Source: an uncultured Lachnospiraceae bacterium (GTDB taxonomy: Bacteria; Bacillota_A; Clostridia; Lachnospirales; Lachnospiraceae). Taken from it: a stretch of DNA of 5,524 nucleotides. The stretch is taken from assembly GCA_910585855.1 (NCBI GenBank), contig CAJUGZ010000283.1:1-5524 (forward strand), read 5' to 3'. Within the stretch, counting starts at the first letter, position 1. Each line of letters starts with the position of its first letter. Both the position numbers and the translations under genes were made by a program. This document shows positions 1-5,524 of the stretch, one piece after another. Below the pieces are notes generated by a model, which had not been told where the DNA came from, ran no database searches, and saw only the letters and a list, made by a program, of their open reading frames with translations.

Positions 1-72
1 TTTGGAGCGGAGCAGGCAAAGGACAGGAGCAAACCGCCTCTGGCGTCCGGTGAAAACCAACCAACCCTTAAT
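1..72. other. GC-rich flank downstream of scrA, no gene recognised
   Basis: These bases follow the scrA stop codon. The first 60 are about 58% G+C (35 of 60 by hand count), clearly richer than the AT-rich genes beside them. GGAGC occurs three times on the plus strand (4-8, 9-13, 26-30). On the minus strand a very short CGCC-AGA-GGCG hairpin can be drawn, but no T-run follows it, so I do not call a rho-independent terminator. The segment could be the edge of a dispersed repeat, part of a neighbouring feature outside the window, or simple intergenic DNA. The function is unknown. Confidence 0.4.
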
Positions 73-1992
73 TTATTCATCCACCACAATCATCTTTTCC
101 ATCTGCTTTGTCATACCTGTTTTTACCACATTACAAGACGAATAATCATCACTATTTGTCAGCAATACAGCCGCAGTTGTACTATATCCCGCTGCTTTAA
201 TTTTAGAAATATCAAATGTCATAAGTTTCTGACCAGCCTTAACTTTATCTCCTTCAGCCACAAAAACCATAAATCCGTCACCATTCATTTTTACCGTATC
301 CACTCCAACATGAATCAAAAGTTCCATTCCCCCCGGTCCGGTAATACCAATCGCATGACGTGTTTCAGTCACAGAGGATATTTCCCCATAAAAAGGAGCA
401 ACCACTTCCCCGATTTCCGGCTCAATCCCAACACCATCCCCCAAAACACCAGACGCAAATGTTTCATCTGGAATACTTTCTCTTAAAATAACATTTCCCT
501 GAATCGGAGCATAAATTACTTTTTCCATATTTTCCTGTACTGTTTCTTTTTCTGCCGACTCTCTAACTAGTTCTTCTGTTATATTTTCTGATACCTTTTG
601 TTTCTGTGGTTCTTCATCCTTATATCCAAATATCCATGTCAGTGCAAATGAAACACCGATAGAAATTGCCATCATCAAAATATATGGAATCGGCATATTC
701 AGACAAAGCAGCACACCAAATAAACCAGTTACCCCCGTCCCGCTTGCACCAAGCTGTGTAATAGAAGCAAATAGTGCACCACATGCACCACCGATACATC
801 CACAGACAAAAGGCTTAAAATAACGCATATTGACACCAAAGATTGCAGGTTCTGTAATACCCATAAATGCACTGAATGCAGAAGGAAGCGCCATAGATTT
901 TGTTCTTGCATTTTTTGTCTTTACTGCAACTGCAAGTGTTGCCGCACCCTGTGCTAAATTTGCTGCAGATGCCAAAGGAAGCCAATAGGTCACTCCATAC
1001 TTTGCAAGCTGTCCTACATCAATAATTGTATACATATGATGGATTCCTGCAACAACTGTCGGTGCATAGAGCGCACCCATAATAAAACTTCCAATCCCAA
1101 GCGGAAGTGCAATCAGCCACTGGATACCGTCAATAATACCATTTTCAATTACAACAAACAAAGGTCCAATAATAGAATAAGTCAGATAACCAGTTACAAA
1201 CACACTTACCAAAGGAGTTACAAATAAATCAAACATCTCTGGTACAATCTTATGCAGTTTCTTTTCAATAAAACACATCACCCATACAGCAATAATAACC
1301 GGAATTACATGCCCCTGATAACCGATTAAATCAATTTCATACAGTCCAAACCATACACTCTGTCTGATATGTACACCCTCTGTTGCCACCGTCCATGCAT
1401 TCTGCAGATTCGGATGAATCATTAACATACCGATAACCGCACCCAGATACGGATTGCCGCCAAATGCCTTTGCTGCACTGTATGCAATTAAAATAGGCAG
1501 AAACGTATACGCTACATTACTAAATAAATTTGCAAATACAAATATAGAACTGCTGGTATCTAATGACAAAAAACCATTATTTACCATAAAATTTAGTGCT
1601 TCCATAATTCCCATTAAAAAACCGCTGGCTACAATCGCCGGAATAATAGGTACAAAAATATCACCCAGTGTTTTAATCGCCCGCTTAAAAACATTTTGCT
1701 GTGCAGCGGCTGCCTGTTTTACTTCCGCTTTTGTAGCAGCAGATAACCCGGAAACCTGAAGAAACTCATCATATACTTTATTTACCGTTCCTGTCCCAAG
1801 GATAATCTGAAGCTGTCCTGACGCAAAAAAGACCCCTTTTACTCCTTCAATTTCCTCTACTGCCTTACTGTCACACTTGTTATTGTCCCCAATCACAAGA
1901 CGCAGACGTGTCGCACAGTGTGCCGCAGAAATCAAATTTTCTTTTTTCCCTACTTTTTCATAAATCTGTTCCGCAACTTTTTTATAATCCAT
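73..1992 (-). CDS. scrA: Sucrose-family PTS permease, EIIBCA fusion
   Basis: This 639-residue membrane permease would take up sucrose and phosphorylate it to sucrose-6-phosphate, using phosphate from PEP relayed by EI and HPr. Domain order is B-C-A. EIIB covers about residues 1-85, with the phosphorylated cysteine C26 in AAHCATRLRL. The hydrophobic EIIC covers about 105-457 and carries the signature GITEPAIFGV (378-387). A charged Glu/Lys-rich linker (about 458-492) leads to a glucose-type EIIA (about 493-639), with H561 in LLIHVGVDTV as the likely phosphorylated histidine and H546 as its partner. All three phosphotransfer elements look intact, and the length is normal for EIIBCA proteins. 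The start has GAGAGG five bases upstream (1998-2003). The N-terminus closely resembles sucrose permeases, and a GH32 gene lies in the same operon. A related beta-glucoside or trehalose permease is less likely. It is the last gene of the operon, 39 bp after the PhnP-like gene. Confidence 0.88.
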   Translation of the reverse strand: MDYKKVAEQIYEKVGKKENLISAAHCATRLRLVIGDNNKCDSKAVEEIEGVKGVFFASGQLQIILGTGTVNKVYDEFLQVSGLSAATKAEVKQAAAAQQNVFKRAIKTLGDIFVPIIPAIVASGFLMGIMEALNFMVNNGFLSLDTSSSIFVFANLFSNVAYTFLPILIAYSAAKAFGGNPYLGAVIGMLMIHPNLQNAWTVATEGVHIRQSVWFGLYEIDLIGYQGHVIPVIIAVWVMCFIEKKLHKIVPEMFDLFVTPLVSVFVTGYLTYSIIGPLFVVIENGIIDGIQWLIALPLGIGSFIMGALYAPTVVAGIHHMYTIIDVGQLAKYGVTYWLPLASAANLAQGAATLAVAVKTKNARTKSMALPSAFSAFMGITEPAIFGVNMRYFKPFVCGCIGGACGALFASITQLGASGTGVTGLFGVLLCLNMPIPYILMMAISIGVSFALTWIFGYKDEEPQKQKVSENITEELVRESAEKETVQENMEKVIYAPIQGNVILRESIPDETFASGVLGDGVGIEPEIGEVVAPFYGEISSVTETRHAIGITGPGGMELLIHVGVDTVKMNGDGFMVFVAEGDKVKAGQKLMTFDISKIKAAGYSTTAAVLLTNSDDYSSCNVVKTGMTKQMEKMIVVDE

Positions 1993-2031
1993 ATTTTCCT
2001 CTCTTTCTATGCCATACCATATAAAGCACTT

Positions 2032-2865
2032 CTAAAATACCACTTTCATTCCATCGTAAGAAGCAACCATCCCATTTTCCTCTGCAAACGCTTCTAACTG
2101 CTTATGCGTCATCTCGCCATTATGAGAAAAATGATTGATTACTTTAACCGTATCCTTATTGATACAGCCCCGTTCTTCCAATATCTTTGCAAATGCAATA
2201 TCATCCGGCAGCCCCATATGGTAGCCATCAATCTGTTTTTTTCCCATCGTAGCATCCAAAGAAATCAAATTGTATTGATACTGAAAAATACAATCCCATG
2301 CCTTATCACTCATCTTCATACCCGTATCATGACCATATAACAGACATTTTTCATCCTTCTCTATAATATAGATAAAACAAGTTTCCCTCTTATCATGATC
2401 TGCAGGAATCGGAATAATATGATATCCATCTGCCATAAAATCACCAAACGGCTTTAATCTAATAAACTTAACTGCCTCATCCAGCGGATGTACTTTAAAC
2501 CGATCAATCAACACTGCATCATAAAATGCTTTCTCTACCGCCTCATTGCCATACACATGAAGGATTCCCTTTGCATTGTGTCCAAAATGCTCATGTCGGT
2601 GAATCAATTCTACAGGAAAAAAATGATCCATATGAGAATGTGTCACCAGCAGATGCTCAATCTGTCCTAACTGCAGAGAATATTGAAGAGCATGTGTATA
2701 AGTATCCGGCGGAAAATCAATTAAAATCTTTCCATCCACAATAGACTGCGTTCTGGTACGTACCTCCTTCCCTCCGGCTTTTCTCGCCTTTTTGCAGATT
2801 TCACAGTCACAAAACAGAGCCGGCAACCCTTCTGCTGCTGCAGTTCCCAAATACTGTATTTCCAT
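2032..2865 (-). CDS. PhnP-like metallo-beta-lactamase-fold hydrolase
   Basis: This 277-residue, probably cytoplasmic metal-dependent hydrolase has no signal peptide or membrane segment. It starts with the LGTAAAEGLPA loop typical of the PhnP branch. The catalytic metal motif is THSHMDH (H76, H78, D80, H81), with H157 (PADHDK), D180 (YGHDTG) and H245 as further likely ligands. C19, C21 and C24 (FCDCEIC) together with H248 match the extra structural zinc site of E. coli PhnP, and the H245-x2-H248 spacing is the same as in that protein. PhnP is known to open cyclic phosphates such as 5-phosphoribosyl 1,2-cyclic phosphate. The substrate here cannot be read from sequence, and no C-P lyase genes are nearby. 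AAAGGAGA lies five bases before the start. The gene sits 40 bp after scrB and 39 bp before scrA, so it is almost certainly cotranscribed with both. Confidence 0.85.
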   Translation of the reverse strand: MEIQYLGTAAAEGLPALFCDCEICKKARKAGGKEVRTRTQSIVDGKILIDFPPDTYTHALQYSLQLGQIEHLLVTHSHMDHFFPVELIHRHEHFGHNAKGILHVYGNEAVEKAFYDAVLIDRFKVHPLDEAVKFIRLKPFGDFMADGYHIIPIPADHDKRETCFIYIIEKDEKCLLYGHDTGMKMSDKAWDCIFQYQYNLISLDATMGKKQIDGYHMGLPDDIAFAKILEERGCINKDTVKVINHFSHNGEMTHKQLEAFAEENGMVASYDGMKVVF

Positions 2866-2905
2866 AGCGTTCTCCTTTCTTCAGGGTAAATCATACACTC
2901 CTGAC

Positions 2906-4396
2906 CTAAATACAAATATCATATTTTACAACATCAATACAGGCAGTTCCATCTGTATCAAAAATAATTCCATCAGATTCCATAGGAGTATAAAAAACAG
3001 AAGACATCACTTTTTCTCCTTGATTTACAAATACTTCAACCGAATATCTGTCCAGCAGCAGTCTTAAATTCAATACTTCTTTCTGCATTTTCGAAACATA
3101 AGGTTCTGCTGCCATCTTCCTTCGGCATACTACATCACGCACCAGCCCGGAATACGTCCGATCAATCGTCAGACATTTTCTTAAATGATTGTATTGAAGA
3201 AGCATTTCATATTCCTTGCTGTAAGCAAAGCGAATAGAAAAATAATGAAAATCAAACTCTGTAATATCCACCTGCAAATCAATAATCCTTCCACTAATAC
3301 CATCTAAAACAACTTCCTGTGTTACCCTTCTTTCTATATATTCCACTTTATTTTTACGATATTGTTCCAACTCCCGAACCGGACTCTGATAAATCTTTCC
3401 CTCTTTTAAAACCAACTCCCTTGGCAAAGTCATCATTCCCGACCAATTTAAAAAATTATTTGCCAGTTTCATATCCCATGACTGCATCCATGCAATCATA
3501 ATCCGTCTGCCGTCTGTTGTCTGCAAAGTCTGTGGTGCATAAAAATCCAGTCCATAATCTACAGAAGCCACTTTCTCTCTTCTAAATTGATAAATCGACC
3601 TATCATAATATCCATAAATAAATATAGAATGATTGCCATTATAAAATTCATACCCTTTTGCCCTCATATCCTGCGGAGAAACCAATAAAATTTGTCTGTC
3701 CCCCAATGAAAAGAAATCGGGACACTCCCACATTTTTCCATATTCCCCCCTGCTCTGATCCAAAACCGTCAAAAACTTCCACTGTTCCAAATTATCAGAC
3801 CGATATAAAAGAACCTGCCCATCGTTTTCATCACTAAGACTGCCAACTACCAAATAATAATACTCTCCCTCCTTCCAAACTTTCGGATCTCGAAAATCCT
3901 TTCTGCTGCTTCCCTCTGGAATACAATCTCCCATAATAATGGGATTCCCCTTATATTTAAAATAATTCAGCCCGTCACCTTCTGCCATACACTGCACCTG
4001 ACGGTAATCATGCAACCCATCCTCCAAGTACCGATCTATCACACCAGTATAAATCAGCACATGCTTTCCCTCCGCTTCGATTGCACTTCCCGAATAACAT
4101 CCCCCTTCATCATAACTTTCATCCGGTGCTATTGCCGCCGGCAGATATTCCCATCTGATAAAATCCTTACTCTTACAATGCCCCCAATGCATCGGTCCCC
4201 ATGTGTTACTAAACGGATGATACTGAAAAAACAAATGATACTCTTTTTGATAAACCGAAAATCCATTTGGATCATTCATCCATCCAACCGGAGAAGATAA
4301 ATGATAAACAGGTCTGTGTTCTGCAGGGATTTCAGAAATCCCCCTTTTTTCAATTTTACGAACTCTGTCTAACTGACTGCTCTGTACCTTATCCAT
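2906..4396 (-). CDS. scrB: GH32 sucrose-6-phosphate hydrolase
   Basis: This cytoplasmic beta-fructosidase is likely to split sucrose-6-phosphate into glucose-6-phosphate and fructose. It is 496 residues from the start chosen here. An N-terminal five-bladed beta-propeller carries the GH32 triad: nucleophile D42 in WMNDPNG, transition-state stabiliser D170 in FRDP, and acid/base E224 in WECPD. NWSGMMTLPREL marks the end of the propeller, and the C-terminal beta-sandwich contains LLLDRYSVEVFVNQGE. There is no signal peptide, which fits an intracellular enzyme paired with a PTS permease and not a secreted fructanase. The frame is open to an ATG at 4456 (516 residues). That ATG lies inside the operator, has no Shine-Dalgarno sequence and would add a non-conserved leader. 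The ATG at 4396 has AGGG eight bases upstream and gives the usual family length. It is the first gene of the operon. Confidence 0.9.
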   Translation of the reverse strand: MDKVQSSQLDRVRKIEKRGISEIPAEHRPVYHLSSPVGWMNDPNGFSVYQKEYHLFFQYHPFSNTWGPMHWGHCKSKDFIRWEYLPAAIAPDESYDEGGCYSGSAIEAEGKHVLIYTGVIDRYLEDGLHDYRQVQCMAEGDGLNYFKYKGNPIIMGDCIPEGSSRKDFRDPKVWKEGEYYYLVVGSLSDENDGQVLLYRSDNLEQWKFLTVLDQSRGEYGKMWECPDFFSLGDRQILLVSPQDMRAKGYEFYNGNHSIFIYGYYDRSIYQFRREKVASVDYGLDFYAPQTLQTTDGRRIMIAWMQSWDMKLANNFLNWSGMMTLPRELVLKEGKIYQSPVRELEQYRKNKVEYIERRVTQEVVLDGISGRIIDLQVDITEFDFHYFSIRFAYSKEYEMLLQYNHLRKCLTIDRTYSGLVRDVVCRRKMAAEPYVSKMQKEVLNLRLLLDRYSVEVFVNQGEKVMSSVFYTPMESDGIIFDTDGTACIDVVKYDICI

Positions 4397-4404
4397 AACT
4401 TCTA

Positions 4405-4408
4405 CCCT
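4405..4408 (-). promoter_or_regulatory. Ribosome binding site supporting the scrB start at 4396
   Basis: On the minus strand GCAGGGTAGAAGTT precedes the ATG at 4396, placing AGGG eight bases from the start codon. It is a modest Shine-Dalgarno match. It decides between two in-frame ATGs, because the upstream one at 4456 has only operator sequence before it. Confidence 0.55.
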
Positions 4409-4455
4409 GCCTTTACCCACAATTTTTAAAACCAAATAATCTATAACCAGTTCCA

Positions 4456-4481
4456 TTACCAGTTAAGTAACCGGTTACTTT
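4456..4481. promoter_or_regulatory. Operator 1, proximal to scrB (probable ScrR site)
   Basis: The core is a perfect 16-bp palindrome, AAGTAACCGGTTACTT (4465-4480), with the CpG centre typical of LacI-family operators. A second, weaker element, TTACCAGTTA (4456-4465), lies two bases to the left of the inner TAACCGGTTA (4468-4477). The site is just downstream of the scrB -10 box, covering about +3 to +28 of the predicted transcript, a position expected to block transcription. It is repeated in inverted orientation at 4532-4557, with 23 of 26 positions matching. Assignment to the adjacent LacI-type protein is inferred from proximity and symmetry. Confidence 0.82.
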
Positions 4482-4489
4482 ATATTCTT

Positions 4490-4518
4490 AAAATACCACG
4501 TTTTTTCTTTTCTGTCAA
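4490..4518 (-). promoter_or_regulatory. Promoter of the scrB operon
   Basis: On the minus strand a perfect -35 box TTGACA (4513-4518) is followed after exactly 17 bases by TATTTT (4490-4495), which matches four of six -10 positions. TGG directly before it makes an extended -10. Transcription should start near 4483, giving an untranslated leader of nearly 90 bases to the ATG at 4396. Operator 1 lies immediately downstream and operator 2 about 14 bases upstream of the -35 box, so the promoter is bracketed by the two sites. Confidence 0.75.
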
Positions 4519-4531
4519 TAGACTTTTTCAA

Positions 4532-4557
4532 AAAATAACCGGTTACTTAACTAGTTA
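4532..4557. promoter_or_regulatory. Operator 2, upstream of both promoters
   Basis: This site holds two perfect 10-bp palindromes, TAACCGGTTA (4536-4545) and TAACTAGTTA (4548-4557), separated by CT. It is the mirror image of operator 1, with core centres 68 bp apart. Relative to scrB it lies upstream of the -35 box. Relative to scrR it ends about 10 bases before the -35 box. This suggests cooperative or looped binding by a LacI-type regulator, possibly with weaker effects on scrR itself. Binding is inferred from symmetry only. Confidence 0.78.
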
Positions 4558-4567
4558 TAATTTTAGA

Positions 4568-4596
4568 TTGATTTTCCAAACTTACACTGTTATACT
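4568..4596 (+). promoter_or_regulatory. Promoter of the LacI-family regulator gene
   Basis: TTGATT (4568-4573, four of six -35 bases) and TATACT (4591-4596, five of six -10 bases) are separated by 17 bases, and TGT before the -10 box makes an extended -10. Transcription would begin near 4603, about 42 bases before the start codon. Neither operator overlaps the promoter, so strong autorepression is not obvious. Confidence 0.68.
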
Positions 4597-4630
4597 AAAA
4601 ATAACAAAAACTATTTTTATCATTGATTTT

Positions 4631-4636
4631 AGGAGG
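4631..4636 (+). promoter_or_regulatory. Ribosome binding site of the regulator gene
   Basis: A perfect AGGAGG lies eight bases before the ATG at 4645. It fixes the start of the regulator, which also agrees with the usual position of the LacI-family helix-turn-helix. Confidence 0.85.
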
Positions 4637-4644
4637 TTTATTCC

Positions 4645-5524
4645 ATGAATAAAAAGAAAGTAACATTTAACGATATCGCAAAATATACGAATTTTTCTAA
4701 AACAACAATATCCCGATATTTTAACAACCCAGATTCCCTTACCGTAGAAAATCAAGATATTATCGCACAGGCACTGATTGATTTAAATTATCAGGAAAAC
4801 AAACTTGCCAAAGTCTTAGCAAACGGCAAAAGCGAATTTGTCGGCATTATCGTTCCTAATCTTTATCTGCACTATTATGCCGAAATGTTAAATCAAATTT
4901 TAAATACTTACGAAACCTTCGGATATAAATTTCTAATTTTTGTCAGCAAAAACAATTTCGAAACAGAACGAAACTATATTCAAGAATTATTAGCCTATAA
5001 AATTGAAGGCATGATTATACTAAGCCATACCATTTCCTCTAAAGAACTGGCTTCCTATCAGATTCCTATTGTTGCCATTGAACGTGAAGATCAATATATA
5101 AACAGCGTAAACACAGATAACTATATGGGTGCTGTACAGGCAACCAGCCTATTATTCAAAAATAACTGTGATATTTTTATCCATATCAATTCCGATGTCC
5201 CAAAAGACACCCCCGCTTACGGACGTATCCAAGGATTTCAAGACACCTGCAATGAAAACCAAATCCCCTACGAATTAATCCTAAAAGATCTGGGACACTC
5301 TCATCAAGAAATCCATACCCATATGCTAAAAATCTATCAATACCTAAAAGAAAAATATCCAAATCAAAAAAAAGGACTATTTATGGCAAACGATACCCAC
5401 GCCAACAATATGCTGAATATCATTTTCCGGGAATATGGTACTCTGCCAGACGAATACCGTATCATTGGCTTTGATGATTCCCCCATCGCAGAACAAGCCA
5501 TCATTCCAATCAGCACCATAGGTC
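4645..5524 (+). CDS. scrR: LacI-family transcriptional regulator (3' end cut by window)
   Basis: This is a probable repressor of the divergent sucrose operon. The window holds 293 complete codons with no stop, and relatives are typically about 320-340 residues, so roughly the last 30-45 are missing. Residues 6-28 form the LacI helix-turn-helix (VTFNDIAKYTNFSKTTISRYFNN). A hinge segment follows (about 53-63, LAKVLANGKS), then a periplasmic-binding-protein-like effector domain starting at VGIIVPN (66-72). Family landmarks in that domain are EGMIILS (121-127), VNTDN (155-159), YGRIQGF (192-198, R194 likely near the effector), MANDTHA (248-253) and IIGFDDSP (273-280). K19, T20 and R24 align with the LacI base-reading residues Y17, Q18 and R22. 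The name scrR rests on position and on the nearby operators. The effector, presumably sucrose-6-phosphate or a related sugar phosphate, is not readable from sequence. Confidence 0.85.
   Translation, partial: MNKKKVTFNDIAKYTNFSKTTISRYFNNPDSLTVENQDIIAQALIDLNYQENKLAKVLANGKSEFVGIIVPNLYLHYYAEMLNQILNTYETFGYKFLIFVSKNNFETERNYIQELLAYKIEGMIILSHTISSKELASYQIPIVAIEREDQYINSVNTDNYMGAVQATSLLFKNNCDIFIHINSDVPKDTPAYGRIQGFQDTCNENQIPYELILKDLGHSHQEIHTHMLKIYQYLKEKYPNQKKGLFMANDTHANNMLNIIFREYGTLPDEYRIIGFDDSPIAEQAIIPISTIG

Noticed and set aside
1..72. Rho-independent terminator after scrA
   Set aside because: The only hairpin is four base pairs with a three-base loop and is not followed by a T-run.
1..483. Plus-strand frame open from the window edge for 161 codons
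   Set aside because: It runs almost wholly antisense to the well-supported EIIA end of scrA, and its predicted product is low-complexity and rich in His, Phe and Ile. It looks like a shadow frame. Only the first 24 codons lie outside scrA.
729..1759. Short overlapping frames inside scrA (729-911 minus; 1036-1227 and 1454-1759 plus)
   Set aside because: They overlap conserved EIIC coding sequence, show no family resemblance and lack convincing ribosome binding sites.
2104..4300. Short overlapping frames within the hydrolase and scrB genes on both strands
   Set aside because: All lie inside or across genes with intact catalytic motifs, and none has recognisable protein features.
4465..4480. 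CcpA catabolite-response element
   Set aside because: The palindrome has the general LacI-family shape, but its CCGG centre and outer bases depart from the cre consensus, matching about 10 of 14. A local repressor site is the simpler reading, although CcpA cross-binding is not excluded.
4397..4483. RNA antiterminator (LicT/SacT type) in the scrB leader
   Set aside because: I found no RAT-like sequence and no terminator hairpin with a T-run in the leader.
4556..4561. Perfect TATAAT as an alternative -10 box for the regulator, overlapping operator 2
   Set aside because: No acceptable -35 box lies 16-18 bases upstream and there is no extended -10. The TTGATT-17-TATACT pair further downstream is better.

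Overview
The window carries most of a sucrose-type PTS utilisation locus from a low-G+C Gram-positive bacterium. AT-rich composition, strong AGGAGG-type ribosome binding sites and the protein families suggest a gut-type Clostridia (Lachnospiraceae-like) organism. That placement is an inference from style; no taxonomic marker is present.

Layout. Positions 1-72 are a short, unusually GC-rich flank with no gene I can name. Three genes on the minus strand form one tight operon, read from right to left. First is scrB, a GH32 sucrose-6-phosphate hydrolase (about 4396 to 2906). Next is a PhnP-like metallo-beta-lactamase-fold hydrolase (2865 to 2032). Last is scrA, a one-piece EIIBCA sucrose-family PTS permease (1992 to 73). 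The gaps are only about 40 bp and the second and third genes each have their own Shine-Dalgarno sequence. Divergent from the operon on the plus strand is a LacI-family regulator (scrR-like, from 4645), cut off by the window end after 293 codons.

Control region. The roughly 250 bp between scrB and scrR hold two good sigma-A-type promoters pointing in opposite directions. They also hold a pair of mirror-image operators (4456-4481 and 4532-4557). Each operator contains the palindrome TAACCGGTTA plus a second, related 10-bp element two bases away. The pair brackets the scrB promoter but not the scrR promoter.

How it works together. The permease would import and phosphorylate sucrose to sucrose-6-phosphate, and the GH32 enzyme would split this to glucose-6-phosphate and fructose. 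The LacI-type protein would repress the operon in the absence of inducer, probably by binding both operators. The unexplained member is the PhnP-like hydrolase. It has complete metal-binding motifs but belongs to a family known for cyclic phosphodiesterase activity, not sucrose catabolism. No fructokinase gene is in the window.
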